Below are positions 36,488 to 45,098 of a DNA stretch of 64,000 bases, piece after piece. The notes beneath the pieces were generated by a model. It was not told the origin of the DNA. It was given only the letters and a program-made list of their open reading frames with translations, and did no database searches. The stretch comes from Clostridia bacterium (GTDB lineage: Bacteria > Bacillota > Clostridia > UBA1381 > UBA9506), in NCBI GenBank assembly GCA_017546245.1, contig JAFYXI010000023.1:1-64000 (forward strand), in the 5' to 3' direction. The position numbers and the translations under genes were made by a program. The stretch's first letter is position 1. Each line of letters opens with the position of its first letter.

Positions 36488-37221
36488 TGAAAGCAATTTT
36501 AACAAGAGAATTTAAGTCATACTTCAGATCTCCTATCGGTTTTGTATTTTTAGCGGCATTTTTCTTTTATGCTTCGCTTCAGTTCGTCTTTATTAACCTT
36601 AGAGGTCAGATGACGCTGATGAAATATTTTTTTGAAAATATAAGTATGATATTTATTTTTGTTATACCGATTTTAACAATGCGAACCTTTGCAGAAGAAC
36701 GAAAAAGTAAAACAGACCAGTTGCTGTTAACCGCTCCGGTTAAAGTGACAGATATAGTTTTAGGAAAGTTTTTTGCAGCGGCAGGGGTGCTGTTGTTGGC
36801 GGTTGTAGCTACTATGTTCTATGTTTTAGTATTAAACAGCTACGGCGAACCGGTGTTTAGTGAAATATTCATCGGCTATTTAGGACTATTCTTAATGGGC
36901 ACGTTCTTTATATCGCTTGGTATGTTCTTATCATCGCTTACGCAAAGTCAGGTGATTGCCGCAGTTTCAACGCTTGTAATAGTATTCTTTTTGTGGTTTT
37001 CATCAAGCCTTAGCTTAAACTTTGCTGCTATGATGAGCGGAGTTTTTCATTGGCTCGGAGTATTTTTAGACTGGCTTGTTGACTTTTTGGCAATTAACAA
37101 TCGTTTTGCAGATTTTACTTTAGGTGTGCTTAACTTTGTTCCTGTATTCTATTTTGTCAGCTTAACTGCGCTGTTTTTACTGCTGACAGTATGTGTTATC
37201 GAGAAAAGGCGGTGGAAATAA
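36487..37221 (+). CDS. ABC transporter permease (GldF-like)
   Basis: The protein is 244 aa with about six membrane helices. The N-terminal TREFKSYFRSPIGFVFLAAFFF and FEEISMIF-like stretch (FENISMIFIFVIPILTMRTFAEE) are typical ABC-2 exporter features, and RTFAEERKSKTDQLLLTAPV is the conserved cytoplasmic coupling segment of this group. Its ATG shares one base with the stop of the ATPase gene, so translation is coupled. It forms the membrane channel of the exporter with the neighbouring ATPase. Confidence 0.9.
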   Translation: MKAILTREFKSYFRSPIGFVFLAAFFFYASLQFVFINLRGQMTLMKYFFENISMIFIFVIPILTMRTFAEERKSKTDQLLLTAPVKVTDIVLGKFFAAAGVLLLAVVATMFYVLVLNSYGEPVFSEIFIGYLGLFLMGTFFISLGMFLSSLTQSQVIAAVSTLVIVFFLWFSSSLSLNFAAMMSGVFHWLGVFLDWLVDFLAINNRFADFTLGVLNFVPVFYFVSLTALFLLLTVCVIEKRRWK

Positions 37222-37224
37222 GTG

Positions 37225-38640
37225 ATGAAAAAGAATAAAAAAGCATTGCGTTATTCAGTAAACTCCTCTGTTATTATAGTGGGAGCAATCATTATAACAC
37301 TTCTTTTAAATGCTGTTTTAGTAACTTTAAATGACAGATTTTCTTTGGAAATCGACTTTACCGAGGATGGCATTTATGAACTGACAGACACTACAAAAGA
37401 GCTTTTAGACAAGCTTGAAACTGATGTTGAAATGATAATGTTTACAAACGGCACCCAAACCGAAACGGTTGATATGTTAAAAACGGTGCTTAGCAAATAT
37501 ACACAGCACAGCTCTAAGCTGTCTGTAAGAGAGATTGATTTAGTCAAATCACCGTCAGATGTTACCGCATATAAAGAAGTTATCGAGGCGGATAAATTTA
37601 CTGTCGGTTCTTTGGTGTTAAAAAGTGCGAATAAAACCGAATTTGTAAGCTCAGCGAACTTTGTTACTACGGATGGATACAGCAATATCGAACGTTCTGT
37701 AACATCAAAGCTCGTGAATTTTGTAGACGGAATGTCGTTATCAGAAATCACGTTTACAAGTGGTCACGGAGAGGAAAAAGCAAGCTCTACCCAAACGGTG
37801 CTCGAGACAGATGCATATAGAATCGCAACGCTTGATACCTTAACGCAGGATTTTCCTTCAGATAAAAATTCTCTGGTTATAATTAATGCACCACAGAATG
37901 ATTTTTCGGCAGAGGAAATAGAAAAGCTTGATGCATATTTAGACCGCGGCGGAAATGTTATGATAGCCTTTGACCCGCTGATAGAAACAAAGCTTGAACG
38001 TTTAGAAAGCTATTTACAAGCTGACTGGGGTATTATCCGCAGTAACAACATAGTTGTTGATCAAAAACAACAGATAACAGGTACTCCGTATTCTATACTT
38101 CAGTTTACAGACCACGACATCGTAAAGCCTGTTAAAGAAGAAAGCAGATATGTTGTTACATCGTTCTCTAACAGCTTAGAAATCGCTCCTGAAGTTCCGC
38201 AGAGTGTAACAGTTAAAGAAGTGCTTACCACAACGCAGGATGCAACAGAAACGAATATAGAAAGCCTTTACGGCGGTGTAGCAATGCCTGATGCAAGAGT
38301 TGGCAAATTTAACGTTATGGTTGCGGCAAGCCGTGATAACTATATTATGGAGGACAACAAGACATTTACCGGTCACCTTGTTGTGTGCGGTTCAGAGTCG
38401 ATGTTTAACTCAGTTATTTTAGAATCGCGTTTTGCAAATGAGGATGTATTTTTAAATGCTGTAAACTGGATGAAAGGTTCTGACTCGGGTATATCTGTAA
38501 GAATTAAACGTATGCCGGGCGGCGCTTTAACAATAAGTCAGGGACATTTCTGGACTTGGTTTGTTATTTTGGTAGTAGCAGTTCCGTTAGGACTTTTAAT
38601 TTCTGGATTAGTAATTTGGTTAAAAAGAAGATATAAATAA
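37225..38640 (+). CDS. GldG-like ABC exporter auxiliary protein
   Basis: The protein is 471 aa, anchored by an N-terminal helix (SSVIIVGAIIITLLLNAVLV) and a C-terminal helix (WTWFVILVVAVPLGLLISG), with a large extracytoplasmic domain between them. FTEDGIYELTDTTKELLDKL and FTSGHGEEKA are typical of the GldG/ABC_transp_aux family. The start is either the GTG at 37222 or the ATG at 37225, with GGCGGTGG upstream of both. It completes the three-gene exporter. The DUF4340 protein that often follows in Clostridia is missing. Confidence 0.88.
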   Translation: MKKNKKALRYSVNSSVIIVGAIIITLLLNAVLVTLNDRFSLEIDFTEDGIYELTDTTKELLDKLETDVEMIMFTNGTQTETVDMLKTVLSKYTQHSSKLSVREIDLVKSPSDVTAYKEVIEADKFTVGSLVLKSANKTEFVSSANFVTTDGYSNIERSVTSKLVNFVDGMSLSEITFTSGHGEEKASSTQTVLETDAYRIATLDTLTQDFPSDKNSLVIINAPQNDFSAEEIEKLDAYLDRGGNVMIAFDPLIETKLERLESYLQADWGIIRSNNIVVDQKQQITGTPYSILQFTDHDIVKPVKEESRYVVTSFSNSLEIAPEVPQSVTVKEVLTTTQDATETNIESLYGGVAMPDARVGKFNVMVAASRDNYIMEDNKTFTGHLVVCGSESMFNSVILESRFANEDVFLNAVNWMKGSDSGISVRIKRMPGGALTISQGHFWTWFVILVVAVPLGLLISGLVIWLKRRYK

Positions 38641-38764
38641 AAAGGTGATGTTAAAAAACTCTGGAACGCAAGAAAAGAAAATAATATATAATATCAGTGA
38701 AATAATTATTTTACATTATTTGTATTAAGGGAGAAAAATCGAATTTTTTCGATTTTTCATAAAA
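38641..38764 (+). other. 3' flank of the exporter operon with a small AT hairpin
   Basis: No gene is seen. GAAAAATCGAA (38733-38743) pairs with TTCGATTTTTC (38748-38758) around a T-rich loop, which may end the exporter mRNA. TATAAT at 38687-38692 has no good -35. Confidence 0.5.
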
Positions 38765-39050
38765 TTTAAACTTTTCTTGCTATCAACAAACTTCGCCACT
38801 CGAGCGTCGAAACACACCTGCCGTGTTCAGATTTTCTTTACAAGAAAGAAAATCGTTCACGTTAGCAGGCGGTTTCTCCTTTTCATTCAAAGGCACTTGC
38901 CTTTGAATGATGAAGGAACAGATGCGAAGTGAGTAAAGTGGTTGGCATAAGCCGACCACGCAAAAAACGGAGCCATCTGTGACGTTATACGCCTTCGGGT
39001 AACCCAAAGCTAAAGCTTTGGCTCAGTTTGTTAATTCCAAAGCTTTTTTC
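38765..39050 (+). ncRNA. Candidate structured RNA or repeat element with terminator
   Basis: No supported gene. Many complementary segments can be paired by eye. Stem 1 is GAAAC (38809-38813)/GTTTC (38872-38876), CCTGC/GCAGG, CGTG/CACG and GATTTTCTTT/AAAGAAAATC, stacked. Stem 2 is a 13-bp hairpin (38883-38910) extended by CCTT/AAGG. Stem 3 is GTGGTTGGC/GCCGACCAC (38938-38959). ACTTCGC (38790-38796) can pair with GCGAAGT (38924-38930) to close stems 1 and 2, and ACAGATG (38918-38924) with CATCTGT (38974-38980), giving a pseudoknot or an alternative fold. It ends with AAAGCTTTGG/CCAAAGCTTT plus T6 (39012-39049), a terminator on the plus strand, preceded by a competing hairpin CCAAAGC/GCTTTGG (39004-39021). 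A non-coding RNA or a mobile interspersed repeat are both possible; a promoter was not found. Confidence 0.45.
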
Positions 39051-39067
39051 CTATCCCCTAACAAAAC

Positions 39068-39113
39068 AAAGGTGGCTTTTAAAAAGTCAATTGACTTTTT
39101 AAAAGCCACCTTT
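39068..39113. terminator. 46-bp perfect palindrome, terminator of the valS operon
   Basis: Bases 39068-39090 are the exact reverse complement of 39091-39113, giving a long hairpin between the structured element and the DUF1292 gene, with T-rich flanks on both sides. It should stop transcripts from both directions. Confidence 0.8.
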
Positions 39114-39129
39114 ATTTTTATAGTTAAAC

Positions 39130-39438
39130 CTATTCAAAATCAAATTCTTCCTGCATTCTCTTTTTAAATTCTTCAAATGCCATATCAAGCTCTGCCTCGT
39201 CTTCAACAAGGGCTAAAGCTTCGTTGCATTCATCATCTGTGTGAAGTGTGAAAATTAAAACTTCGTCAGCTTCTTCATCTTCTGCGCTGATTAAGCAAAC
39301 GTAAATCTCGCCGTTAAATTCAAAACTGTCAATATGTTCAAACTCGTGCGGATTTCCTTCTTCATCAAGCAGAGTAACGAATCTGTTTTCTTCGTCTTCG
39401 GCATTTTCCATACCGGGAACTTTTGTATTTTCAGCCAT
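39130..39438 (-). CDS. DUF1292 domain-containing protein
   Basis: A 102-aa very acidic cytosolic protein. The core FVTLLDEEGNPHEFEHIDSFEFNGEIYVCLI followed by DEVLIFTL matches DUF1292, a small family widespread in Firmicutes with no known function. The start ATG has AGGAGG upstream. It follows valS on the same strand by 18 nt and ends the operon, so it is co-transcribed with translation genes. Confidence 0.88.
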   Translation of the reverse strand: MAENTKVPGMENAEDEENRFVTLLDEEGNPHEFEHIDSFEFNGEIYVCLISAEDEEADEVLIFTLHTDDECNEALALVEDEAELDMAFEEFKKRMQEEFDFE

Positions 39439-39456
39439 TGGCTCAAACCTCCTTAA

Positions 39457-42096
39457 TTACTGATAATTTTTAATGCTTTCAAGAACTTTTTCAAGCATCT
39501 GCTTATATTTTTCACCTTTGCGTTTTTCTTCTTCTACTACCTTTTCAGGAGCCTTTGCGATAAAACCCTGATTTGACAGCTTACCTTCAACGCGCTTAAT
39601 TTCGCTTTCTAAGTTTTCTTTTTCTTTGTTTAAACGAGCCAACTCTTTTTCGCGGTCAACCAGGTCGTCAAGCGGCATAAATATCTGAGCTGATTCAACA
39701 ACGCAGGATACTGCATTTTTCGGAGCTTCGCCTGCATCGTCGGTAACTAAAACCTCGGATGCACCGGCAAGTTTTTCAAAGAATGTTGTGCCTTGTGCGA
39801 ACACATCTTTTTTAGCTGTTACAATAATTACTTTTGCACGTTTTGACGGCGGAATATTCATTTCGCTTCTCTGATTACGTACAGCCTTTAATGCTGATTT
39901 AATAAGCTCCATTTCATTTGATGCATCAGCGAATGAAAGCGCTTCGTCATACTTAGGCCAGCTTGCGATAACAATGCTTTCGCCCTCGTGCGGTAACTGC
40001 TGCCAGATTTCTTCTGTAATAAACGGCATAAACGGATGCAAAAGCTTTAATGTATTTGAAAGTACATATGCCAAAACCTGCTGAGCAGCACGGCTTGACG
40101 GACAAGCTTCGTCATAAAGACGCGGCTTAACAAGCTCGATATACCAGTCGCAGTACTCGTCCCAGATAAAGTCATAAAGCTTGCCTACTGCAATACCTAA
40201 TTCAAATTTATCAAGGTTTTCGGTTACTTCACGAACTAATGCATTATACTTGTCCAAAATCCATTTATCTTCTAATGTCATTTCTGAAACATCAGGCAGT
40301 TCTAACTTATCAATTTTTAAATTCATAAGCACGAAACGTGATGCATTCCAGATTTTATTTGCAAAGTTACGGCTTGCTTCAACACGCTCGGTTGAAAAAC
40401 GCATATCGTTTCCGGGTGAGTTACCGGTAGCTAAGGTAAAGCGCAGGGCATCAGCACCGTATTGTTCGATAACTTCAAGCGGGTCTATACCATTTCCTAA
40501 AGATTTACTCATTTTACGTCCCTGAGCATCACGCACAAGACCATGGAAGAGTACGTTTGAAAACGGTGCTTTTCCGGTATGCTCCATAGAAGAGAATATC
40601 ATACGGGCAACCCAGAAGAAGATAATATCATATCCGGTAACCAAAACATCGGTCGGGAAGAAATATTTAAAGTCTTCGGTTTCTTCAGGCCAGCCTAAAG
40701 TAGAGAACGGCCACAGAGCAGAAGAGAACCATGTATCCAATACGTCCTCGTCCTGATGAACCTTGCCGCCGCACTTCGGGCATACTGTAATATCATCTTC
40801 GGTTACAGTTGTTTCGCCACACTCATCGCAATAAAATGCAGGAATGCGGTGACCCCACCAGAGCTGACGTGAAATACACCAGTCGTGAACGTTTTCCATC
40901 CAGTTTGTATATGTTTTTGTAAGACGTTCAGGGCTGAATTTAATAGTTCCGTCTTCAACAACTCTTAAGGCCTCTTTAGCAAGCGGCTGCATTTTTACAA
41001 ACCATTGCTTGGATGTAATCGGCTCAACAGTTGTGCCGCAACGATAGCATCCGCCAACGTTATGAGTGTGGTCTTCAATTTTTAAAAGTAAGCCTTCGGC
41101 ATCTAAATCTGCAATCATCTGCTTGCGGGCTTCATAACGGTCAAGACCTTCATATTTTCCGCCAAAGCGGTTGATGGTTGCATCATCATTTAAAACTTTG
41201 ATACATTCTAAGTTGTGTCTTAAGCCAACCTCGAAGTCGTTGGGGTCGTGTGCCGGCGTAATTTTAACAGCACCTGTTCCGAATTCTTTGTCAACATATT
41301 CGTCAGCAACAATCGGAATCTCGCGACCAACCAATGGCAGAATTAAGGTTTTGCCGACTAAGTGTGTATAGCGCTCGTCTTCAGGATGAACTGCAACAGC
41401 GGTATCGCCAAGCAGGGTTTCGGGACGGGTTGTTGCAATAATTACAAACTCGTCGCTATCCTTTACAGGATATTTAATATGCCAGAAGTGGCCTGCCTGT
41501 TCAGAATATTCAACCTCAGCATCAGATAAAGCTGTAGTACAGCTGGGGCACCAGTTTATAATACGGTTGCCCTGATAGATAAGACCTTTTTCGTAAAGAG
41601 ATACGAATACTTTTTTTACAGCCTTCGATAAGGTTTCGTCCATTGTAAAACGTTCACGGGTCCAGTCGCAAGAACTGCCTAACTTTTTAAGCTGGTTTAT
41701 AATGCGGTCGCCGTAAAGCTTTTTCCACTCCCAAACACGTTCGGTAAATTTTTCACGACCTAAATCGTAACGTGTAAGACCTTCTTCTTTACGCAAAAAT
41801 TCTTCAACCTTAATCTGAGTTGCGATTCCTGCGTGGTCAGTTCCGGGAACCCAAAGAGTAGCAAAGCCTGCCATTCTTTTATAGCGGATTAAAATATCCT
41901 GCAGGGTTTCGTCAAGTGCGTGACCCATATGAAGCTGTCCGGTTACGTTTGGAGGTGGGATAACAATAGTAAACGGTTTTTTGTTTTTGTCAATTTCGGG
42001 TGTGAAATATCCGTTATCCACCCAGGTTTTATACAGACGGTCTTCAACGTCTGCCGGATTATAGGTTTTATTCAGAGTTTTTTTAGTGTCTTCCAT
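39457..42096 (-). CDS. valS: Valyl-tRNA synthetase
   Basis: A class I synthetase of 879 aa that charges tRNA-Val. It has [21 protein letters not shown] (HIGH-type signature HMGH), the CP1 editing domain ([22 protein letters not shown]), a zinc-type knuckle (CDECGETT then CPKCGGKV), [14 protein letters not shown] (KMSKS) and a C-terminal coiled coil ([26 protein letters not shown]). GCAGGAGG sets the ATG at 42096; an in-frame TTG 15 nt upstream overlaps that site. It overlaps the preceding small membrane gene by 14 nt. No T-box leader is seen. Confidence 0.97.
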   Translation of the reverse strand: MEDTKKTLNKTYNPADVEDRLYKTWVDNGYFTPEIDKNKKPFTIVIPPPNVTGQLHMGHALDETLQDILIRYKRMAGFATLWVPGTDHAGIATQIKVEEFLRKEEGLTRYDLGREKFTERVWEWKKLYGDRIINQLKKLGSSCDWTRERFTMDETLSKAVKKVFVSLYEKGLIYQGNRIINWCPSCTTALSDAEVEYSEQAGHFWHIKYPVKDSDEFVIIATTRPETLLGDTAVAVHPEDERYTHLVGKTLILPLVGREIPIVADEYVDKEFGTGAVKITPAHDPNDFEVGLRHNLECIKVLNDDATINRFGGKYEGLDRYEARKQMIADLDAEGLLLKIEDHTHNVGGCYRCGTTVEPITSKQWFVKMQPLAKEALRVVEDGTIKFSPERLTKTYTNWMENVHDWCISRQLWWGHRIPAFYCDECGETTVTEDDITVCPKCGGKVHQDEDVLDTWFSSALWPFSTLGWPEETEDFKYFFPTDVLVTGYDIIFFWVARMIFSSMEHTGKAPFSNVLFHGLVRDAQGRKMSKSLGNGIDPLEVIEQYGADALRFTLATGNSPGNDMRFSTERVEASRNFANKIWNASRFVLMNLKIDKLELPDVSEMTLEDKWILDKYNALVREVTENLDKFELGIAVGKLYDFIWDEYCDWYIELVKPRLYDEACPSSRAAQQVLAYVLSNTLKLLHPFMPFITEEIWQQLPHEGESIVIASWPKYDEALSFADASNEMELIKSALKAVRNQRSEMNIPPSKRAKVIIVTAKKDVFAQGTTFFEKLAGASEVLVTDDAGEAPKNAVSCVVESAQIFMPLDDLVDREKELARLNKEKENLESEIKRVEGKLSNQGFIAKAPEKVVEEEKRKGEKYKQMLEKVLESIKNYQ

Positions 42097-42307
42097 ACAT
42101 GCCTCCTGCAATAAATATCATGGCAGCACCGATAATAACCAGCCACATGCCAATAATTTTTGTAATATAAATAATTTTGTTTTGTTTTTCCCTGGTTGCT
42201 TCGTCAGGCTTGTTTTGTTTTTTGGTAAGAATAGGTTTTACCGAAAAAGTTACCAAAGCTCCGACGATGATTAACAGCCATGCGAAAACATTTGATAAGC
42301 TGTTCAT
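42083..42307 (-). CDS. Small two-helix membrane protein overlapping valS
   Basis: A 74-aa protein with two hydrophobic helices ([17 protein letters not shown] and [19 protein letters not shown]) joined by a charged loop ([16 protein letters not shown]). AAAGGAGATAG precedes its ATG at the ideal distance, which marks it as a real gene. It lies between pgsA and valS in one transcript, and its last codons contain the valS start, so the two are translationally coupled. No family is recognised. Confidence 0.75.
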   Translation of the reverse strand: MNSLSNVFAWLLIIVGALVTFSVKPILTKKQNKPDEATREKQNKIIYITKIIGMWLVIIGAAMIFIAGGMYGRH

Positions 42308-42321
42308 AATCTATCTCCTTT

Positions 42322-42894
42322 TTAAATCTGTTTTTCTGATACTTTTTGAGATTTGCCGGGAATATATTCTTTGAATTTCTTTTGTTTTAAAAGATAAGAA
42401 TATGTATATGTAATCATTGCAAAAAAACTAAGCGTAATACTTAGTGCAAGCATAACTGTGCAAACAACAGAGTTTATTTGCGGACAGGTAAGAACAACAC
42501 ACAAGGTTAAAAACAGCATTACGGTATTTAGCTTGCCGAAAATGTTTGAGCGGACATATGTATTTTTTGTGTAAAGAAAAATGCCGCCTAAAATCATTAT
42601 AAATTCTTTTGCTGCCGCCATAATTACAAACCATAACGGAATCATATCAGTAAGCAGCATTGACACAATAACCGTAATTTGCATAAGCTTGTCTGCCAGC
42701 GGATCCATAAGCTGCCCCCACCTGGTAGTAAGGTTATATTTTCGGGCGATATAGCCGTCTAAAACATCGGTGATGCTTGCTAAAATAAAAATAATAGCAC
42801 TAAAAAGCTTGTACTCACCCTCTATACAAAAAACTGCTATGTAGCACAGAATCATAAAGAAGCGTAGTGTAGTAAGCAGGTTCGGTATATTCAT
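42322..42894 (-). CDS. pgsA: CDP-diacylglycerol–glycerol-3-phosphate 3-phosphatidyltransferase
   Basis: PgsA makes phosphatidylglycerol phosphate in the membrane. The 190-aa protein starts MNIPNLLTTLRFF and carries the full CDP-alcohol phosphotransferase motif D46-G-x2-A-R-x8-G60-x3-D64-x3-D68 (DGYIARKYNLTTRWGQLMD and on), with about five membrane helices. AGGGGG lies 6 nt before the ATG at 42894; an ATG three bases earlier is possible. A reading extended to 42954 overlaps the promoter and is rejected. It heads the operon pgsA, small membrane protein, valS, DUF1292. Cardiolipin-type activity is less likely. Confidence 0.92.
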   Translation of the reverse strand: MNIPNLLTTLRFFMILCYIAVFCIEGEYKLFSAIIFILASITDVLDGYIARKYNLTTRWGQLMDPLADKLMQITVIVSMLLTDMIPLWFVIMAAAKEFIMILGGIFLYTKNTYVRSNIFGKLNTVMLFLTLCVVLTCPQINSVVCTVMLALSITLSFFAMITYTYSYLLKQKKFKEYIPGKSQKVSEKQI

Positions 42895-42925
42895 CATAAA
42901 CCCCCTAAATATATCATATTTAATT

Positions 42926-42954
42926 ATTATATAATAATTGGAAAGAATTTTCAA
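42926..42954 (-). promoter_or_regulatory. Promoter of the pgsA-valS operon
   Basis: On the minus strand TTGAAA (42949-42954), 17 nt and TATAAT (42926-42931), ~30 nt upstream of pgsA. Confidence 0.85.
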
Positions 42955-42995
42955 GTGTAAATGCTGATTTTTTAAGGATTTGACCCAATAAATAT

Positions 42996-43032
42996 AAAAA
43001 AGTCATTCCTTTTTTAACAGAATGACTTTTTT
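42996..43032 (-). terminator. Terminator of the cysteine-rich protein gene
   Basis: A perfect 13-bp stem (42996-43008 with 43020-43032) with an 11-nt loop and a T6 tract on the minus strand, 12 nt after the stop codon. Confidence 0.85.
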
Positions 43033-43043
43033 ATGCTCAATTA

Positions 43044-43346
43044 TCAGCAATAATCTTTGTGGTTATGTGCATAAAATGACTCGGGAGAAAATGTCTGAAA
43101 GTTGGTTTCGCAAGTGTCGTAATGGTTATCGCAATTATGATTATCGTATCTGCTGTTATATGCAATTTCGCAGCAGCAAGGGCAGCATCCGCAATTGCAG
43201 CAACAGTTATTATTGTTTGATGCCAACTGACACACATCATTTTCTAAATATCGTTTTGTTCTCGGAGTTCGGCGGCAGAGTGAAACCGAATTAAAGTAAC
43301 TGCTACTTCTTTGGCAGTTGTTTGTTCTTTTAAATAAACAACACAT
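43044..43346 (-). CDS. Cysteine-rich small protein
   Basis: A 100-aa protein with 17 Cys, nine of them in the block CCCNCGCCPCCC (48-59), plus many Asn and several His and Tyr near the C-terminus. There is no signal peptide. The ATG at 43346 has AAGAGGTGA at the right distance, and a strong terminator follows, so it is very likely expressed. Such Cys clusters can bind metal or cross-link, for example in spore coat layers, but no family is recognised. It is a single gene with its own promoter. An opposite-strand reading of the same bases has no ribosome site. Confidence 0.72.
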   Translation of the reverse strand: MCCLFKRTNNCQRSSSYFNSVSLCRRTPRTKRYLENDVCQLASNNNNCCCNCGCCPCCCEIAYNSRYDNHNCDNHYDTCETNFQTFSPESFYAHNHKDYC

Positions 43347-43382
43347 ATTTTTCACCTCTTTTAAAATTTTATGTTCTAAATT

Positions 43383-43411
43383 ATTATATGTCAAAAAATG
43401 TCAAATGCTAA
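43383..43411 (-). promoter_or_regulatory. Promoter of the cysteine-rich gene with a spacer repeat
   Basis: On the minus strand TTAGCA (43406-43411), 17 nt and TATAAT (43383-43388). The spacer contains two copies of TTGACA ten bases apart. The -10 region CATATAATA also resembles a sporulation sigma-K or sigma-E -10, though no matching -35 is clear. Confidence 0.45.
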
Positions 43412-43485
43412 CGCAAAACGAAAAGATTTATAAGCTGTAAATAAGCATAGAATAATAAAACAAATTCTGTAAATACTTATATCAG

Positions 43486-43497
43486 AAGAATATTCTT
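43486..43497. promoter_or_regulatory. 12-bp palindrome upstream of the sugar importer
   Basis: AAGAATATTCTT is a perfect palindrome 26 nt before the start codon of the binding protein. It may be an operator for the importer/alpha-glucan operon. Confidence 0.35.
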
Positions 43498-43523
43498 ATA
43501 TCACATTTAAAGGAGATAAAACT

Positions 43524-45023
43524 ATGCAAAAAAAAATAAAGCTTAAAGCTATGTTTACAGCTGTTTTTGTAGTTTGCGCCATGCTTTCGGGATGCTTGGG
43601 AAATAAACCTGATACATCACAGTCGCAAGCGAAAGAAACTCTGTATTTATTTAATTCAAAAGGAGAGAATGCACAGCAATTTAAAAAAATGTGCGATGAT
43701 TTTACCGCAGAAACCGGGATTCCGACGAGTCCTTTTTCAGTAGGCTCGGGTCAGGATGCATTAGAGCCGTTAAGAACCCAGATGAATTCTAAAAATCCTC
43801 CTGCTATTTTTTCGATGCAGGGTTTAAAAGAGCTTCCGGAATGGAAGGAAGGAGGCAGAGTTTTAGATTTATCTACCGTACAGGATGCCGAATTTAAGGC
43901 GATAGTAGATTCGATTCCTGACTCTATGAAGCTGTCGGCTGACGGAAAAGAAAGCTACGGCATCCCGTTTAATGTAGAAGGCTATGGCTATATGGTTGAT
44001 AAACAGATGCTGAATGATTTATTTGGCGAGGAAAACGGGCAAAAGATATTAGATGAGCTTAAAACCTGCTCTTATGACGATTTTACTGCATTTTGTTTGG
44101 CGGTAACAGATTATATTAACACATCTGCGGCACAGCCTGTAATCTTAAACGGAAATTCGTATTCATTTAATACACAAAAAACAGGACTTGCCCAAAAATT
44201 AAACGGCGTTTTTGCCTTTGCAGGCGCAGAAAAATGGACATATGGCGACCATTTGATAAATGTTGCAATGAATGCGGTTTTTCCTGATTCGCGTTCGGCA
44301 GAAAATACAACAGCGGCTCAGGTAGACGAGCTTAAAACGCCGTTTGTTGCATATGCCAAAGGTCTTGATTTTGTAAGCAGCCATGCAGCAGGTTTAAAAG
44401 CTGCTGCCAAAAGAGGAAGTGACTTAATAAGTCAGGCAAATTTCGGTTACGACCAGTCAATACAGATGTATGCCGATTCTAATGCTTTGTTTTTGCAGCA
44501 GGGCAACTGGGCGTATTCAAACATCAGCAAGGTAAATGATGAGGTTGCAAGACGTTCTGTATTTATTCCTGTAAAACTTCCGTTTACAAAAGATATGATT
44601 AAAACAGGCAAAAGTGTAGAAGATATAAATTCATCTATTCCCGTTTATGTTCCAAATTATTATACAATAAACGCCAAAGCATCAGAAACTGCACAAAAGC
44701 AGGCGATGCAGTTTTTAGTGTGGTTATATAAGCCCGAAAATGTGCAAAAATATATTGTAGATTCATTTGAATCAATACCGTTTAATGCAGATGAAAGCAT
44801 TAATATTAAAAACTCGTTATCTGTATCTATATTAGAGTATATGGAAAAAGACAAAATTTTAGGAGCGCCATATCACGGAGCGCCTAATATATGGTCGAGT
44901 GAAGTTGTAGGTAAAGAAATAATGGAAAAATATCTGGTAAAAGAAAACTGGTCAGAAAGCGATTACGAGGCAATAAGCAGCTTTGCTGTTGACCAATGGA
45001 AGCAGATGAAAAATATAAAATAA
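43524..45023 (+). CDS. Extracellular solute-binding lipoprotein of a sugar ABC importer
   Basis: The protein is 499 aa. The N-terminal signal peptide ends in the lipobox LSGC with lipidated Cys24. The rest fits the family 1 sugar-binding fold: ETLYLFNSKGENAQQFKKMC, the AIFSMQGLKELPEW segment and QQGNWAYSNISKVN, which is typical of maltodextrin/oligosaccharide binders. It is tethered outside the membrane and delivers a sugar to the two permeases that follow. A terminator between it and the permeases would give more binding protein than permease. The position upstream of malQ and glgP suggests maltodextrins, which is inference. Confidence 0.9.
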   Translation: MQKKIKLKAMFTAVFVVCAMLSGCLGNKPDTSQSQAKETLYLFNSKGENAQQFKKMCDDFTAETGIPTSPFSVGSGQDALEPLRTQMNSKNPPAIFSMQGLKELPEWKEGGRVLDLSTVQDAEFKAIVDSIPDSMKLSADGKESYGIPFNVEGYGYMVDKQMLNDLFGEENGQKILDELKTCSYDDFTAFCLAVTDYINTSAAQPVILNGNSYSFNTQKTGLAQKLNGVFAFAGAEKWTYGDHLINVAMNAVFPDSRSAENTTAAQVDELKTPFVAYAKGLDFVSSHAAGLKAAAKRGSDLISQANFGYDQSIQMYADSNALFLQQGNWAYSNISKVNDEVARRSVFIPVKLPFTKDMIKTGKSVEDINSSIPVYVPNYYTINAKASETAQKQAMQFLVWLYKPENVQKYIVDSFESIPFNADESINIKNSLSVSILEYMEKDKILGAPYHGAPNIWSSEVVGKEIMEKYLVKENWSESDYEAISSFAVDQWKQMKNIK

Positions 45024-45037
45024 ATTAAGTGTGCATT

Positions 45038-45072
45038 ATGTCCGCAGTAGGCTTATGCTGCGGACATTTTTT
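45038..45072 (+). terminator. Internal terminator after the binding protein gene
   Basis: A 10-bp stem (45038-45047 with 45058-45067) with a 10-nt loop and T6. Partial read-through would set the ratio of binding protein to permeases. Confidence 0.85.
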
Positions 45073-45098
45073 AGACCGAGAATAAGGAGGAAATTTTT

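Noticed and set aside
38783-39007. Minus-strand reading frame of 74 codons inside the structured element
   Set aside because: It has no ribosome site, odd composition and runs through the paired stems. The RNA-like pairing explains the sequence better.
43022-43294. Plus-strand reading frame opposite the cysteine-rich gene
   Set aside because: No ribosome site, and its Cys/Arg/Ser-rich content is the mirror of the minus-strand gene, which has a ribosome site and terminator.
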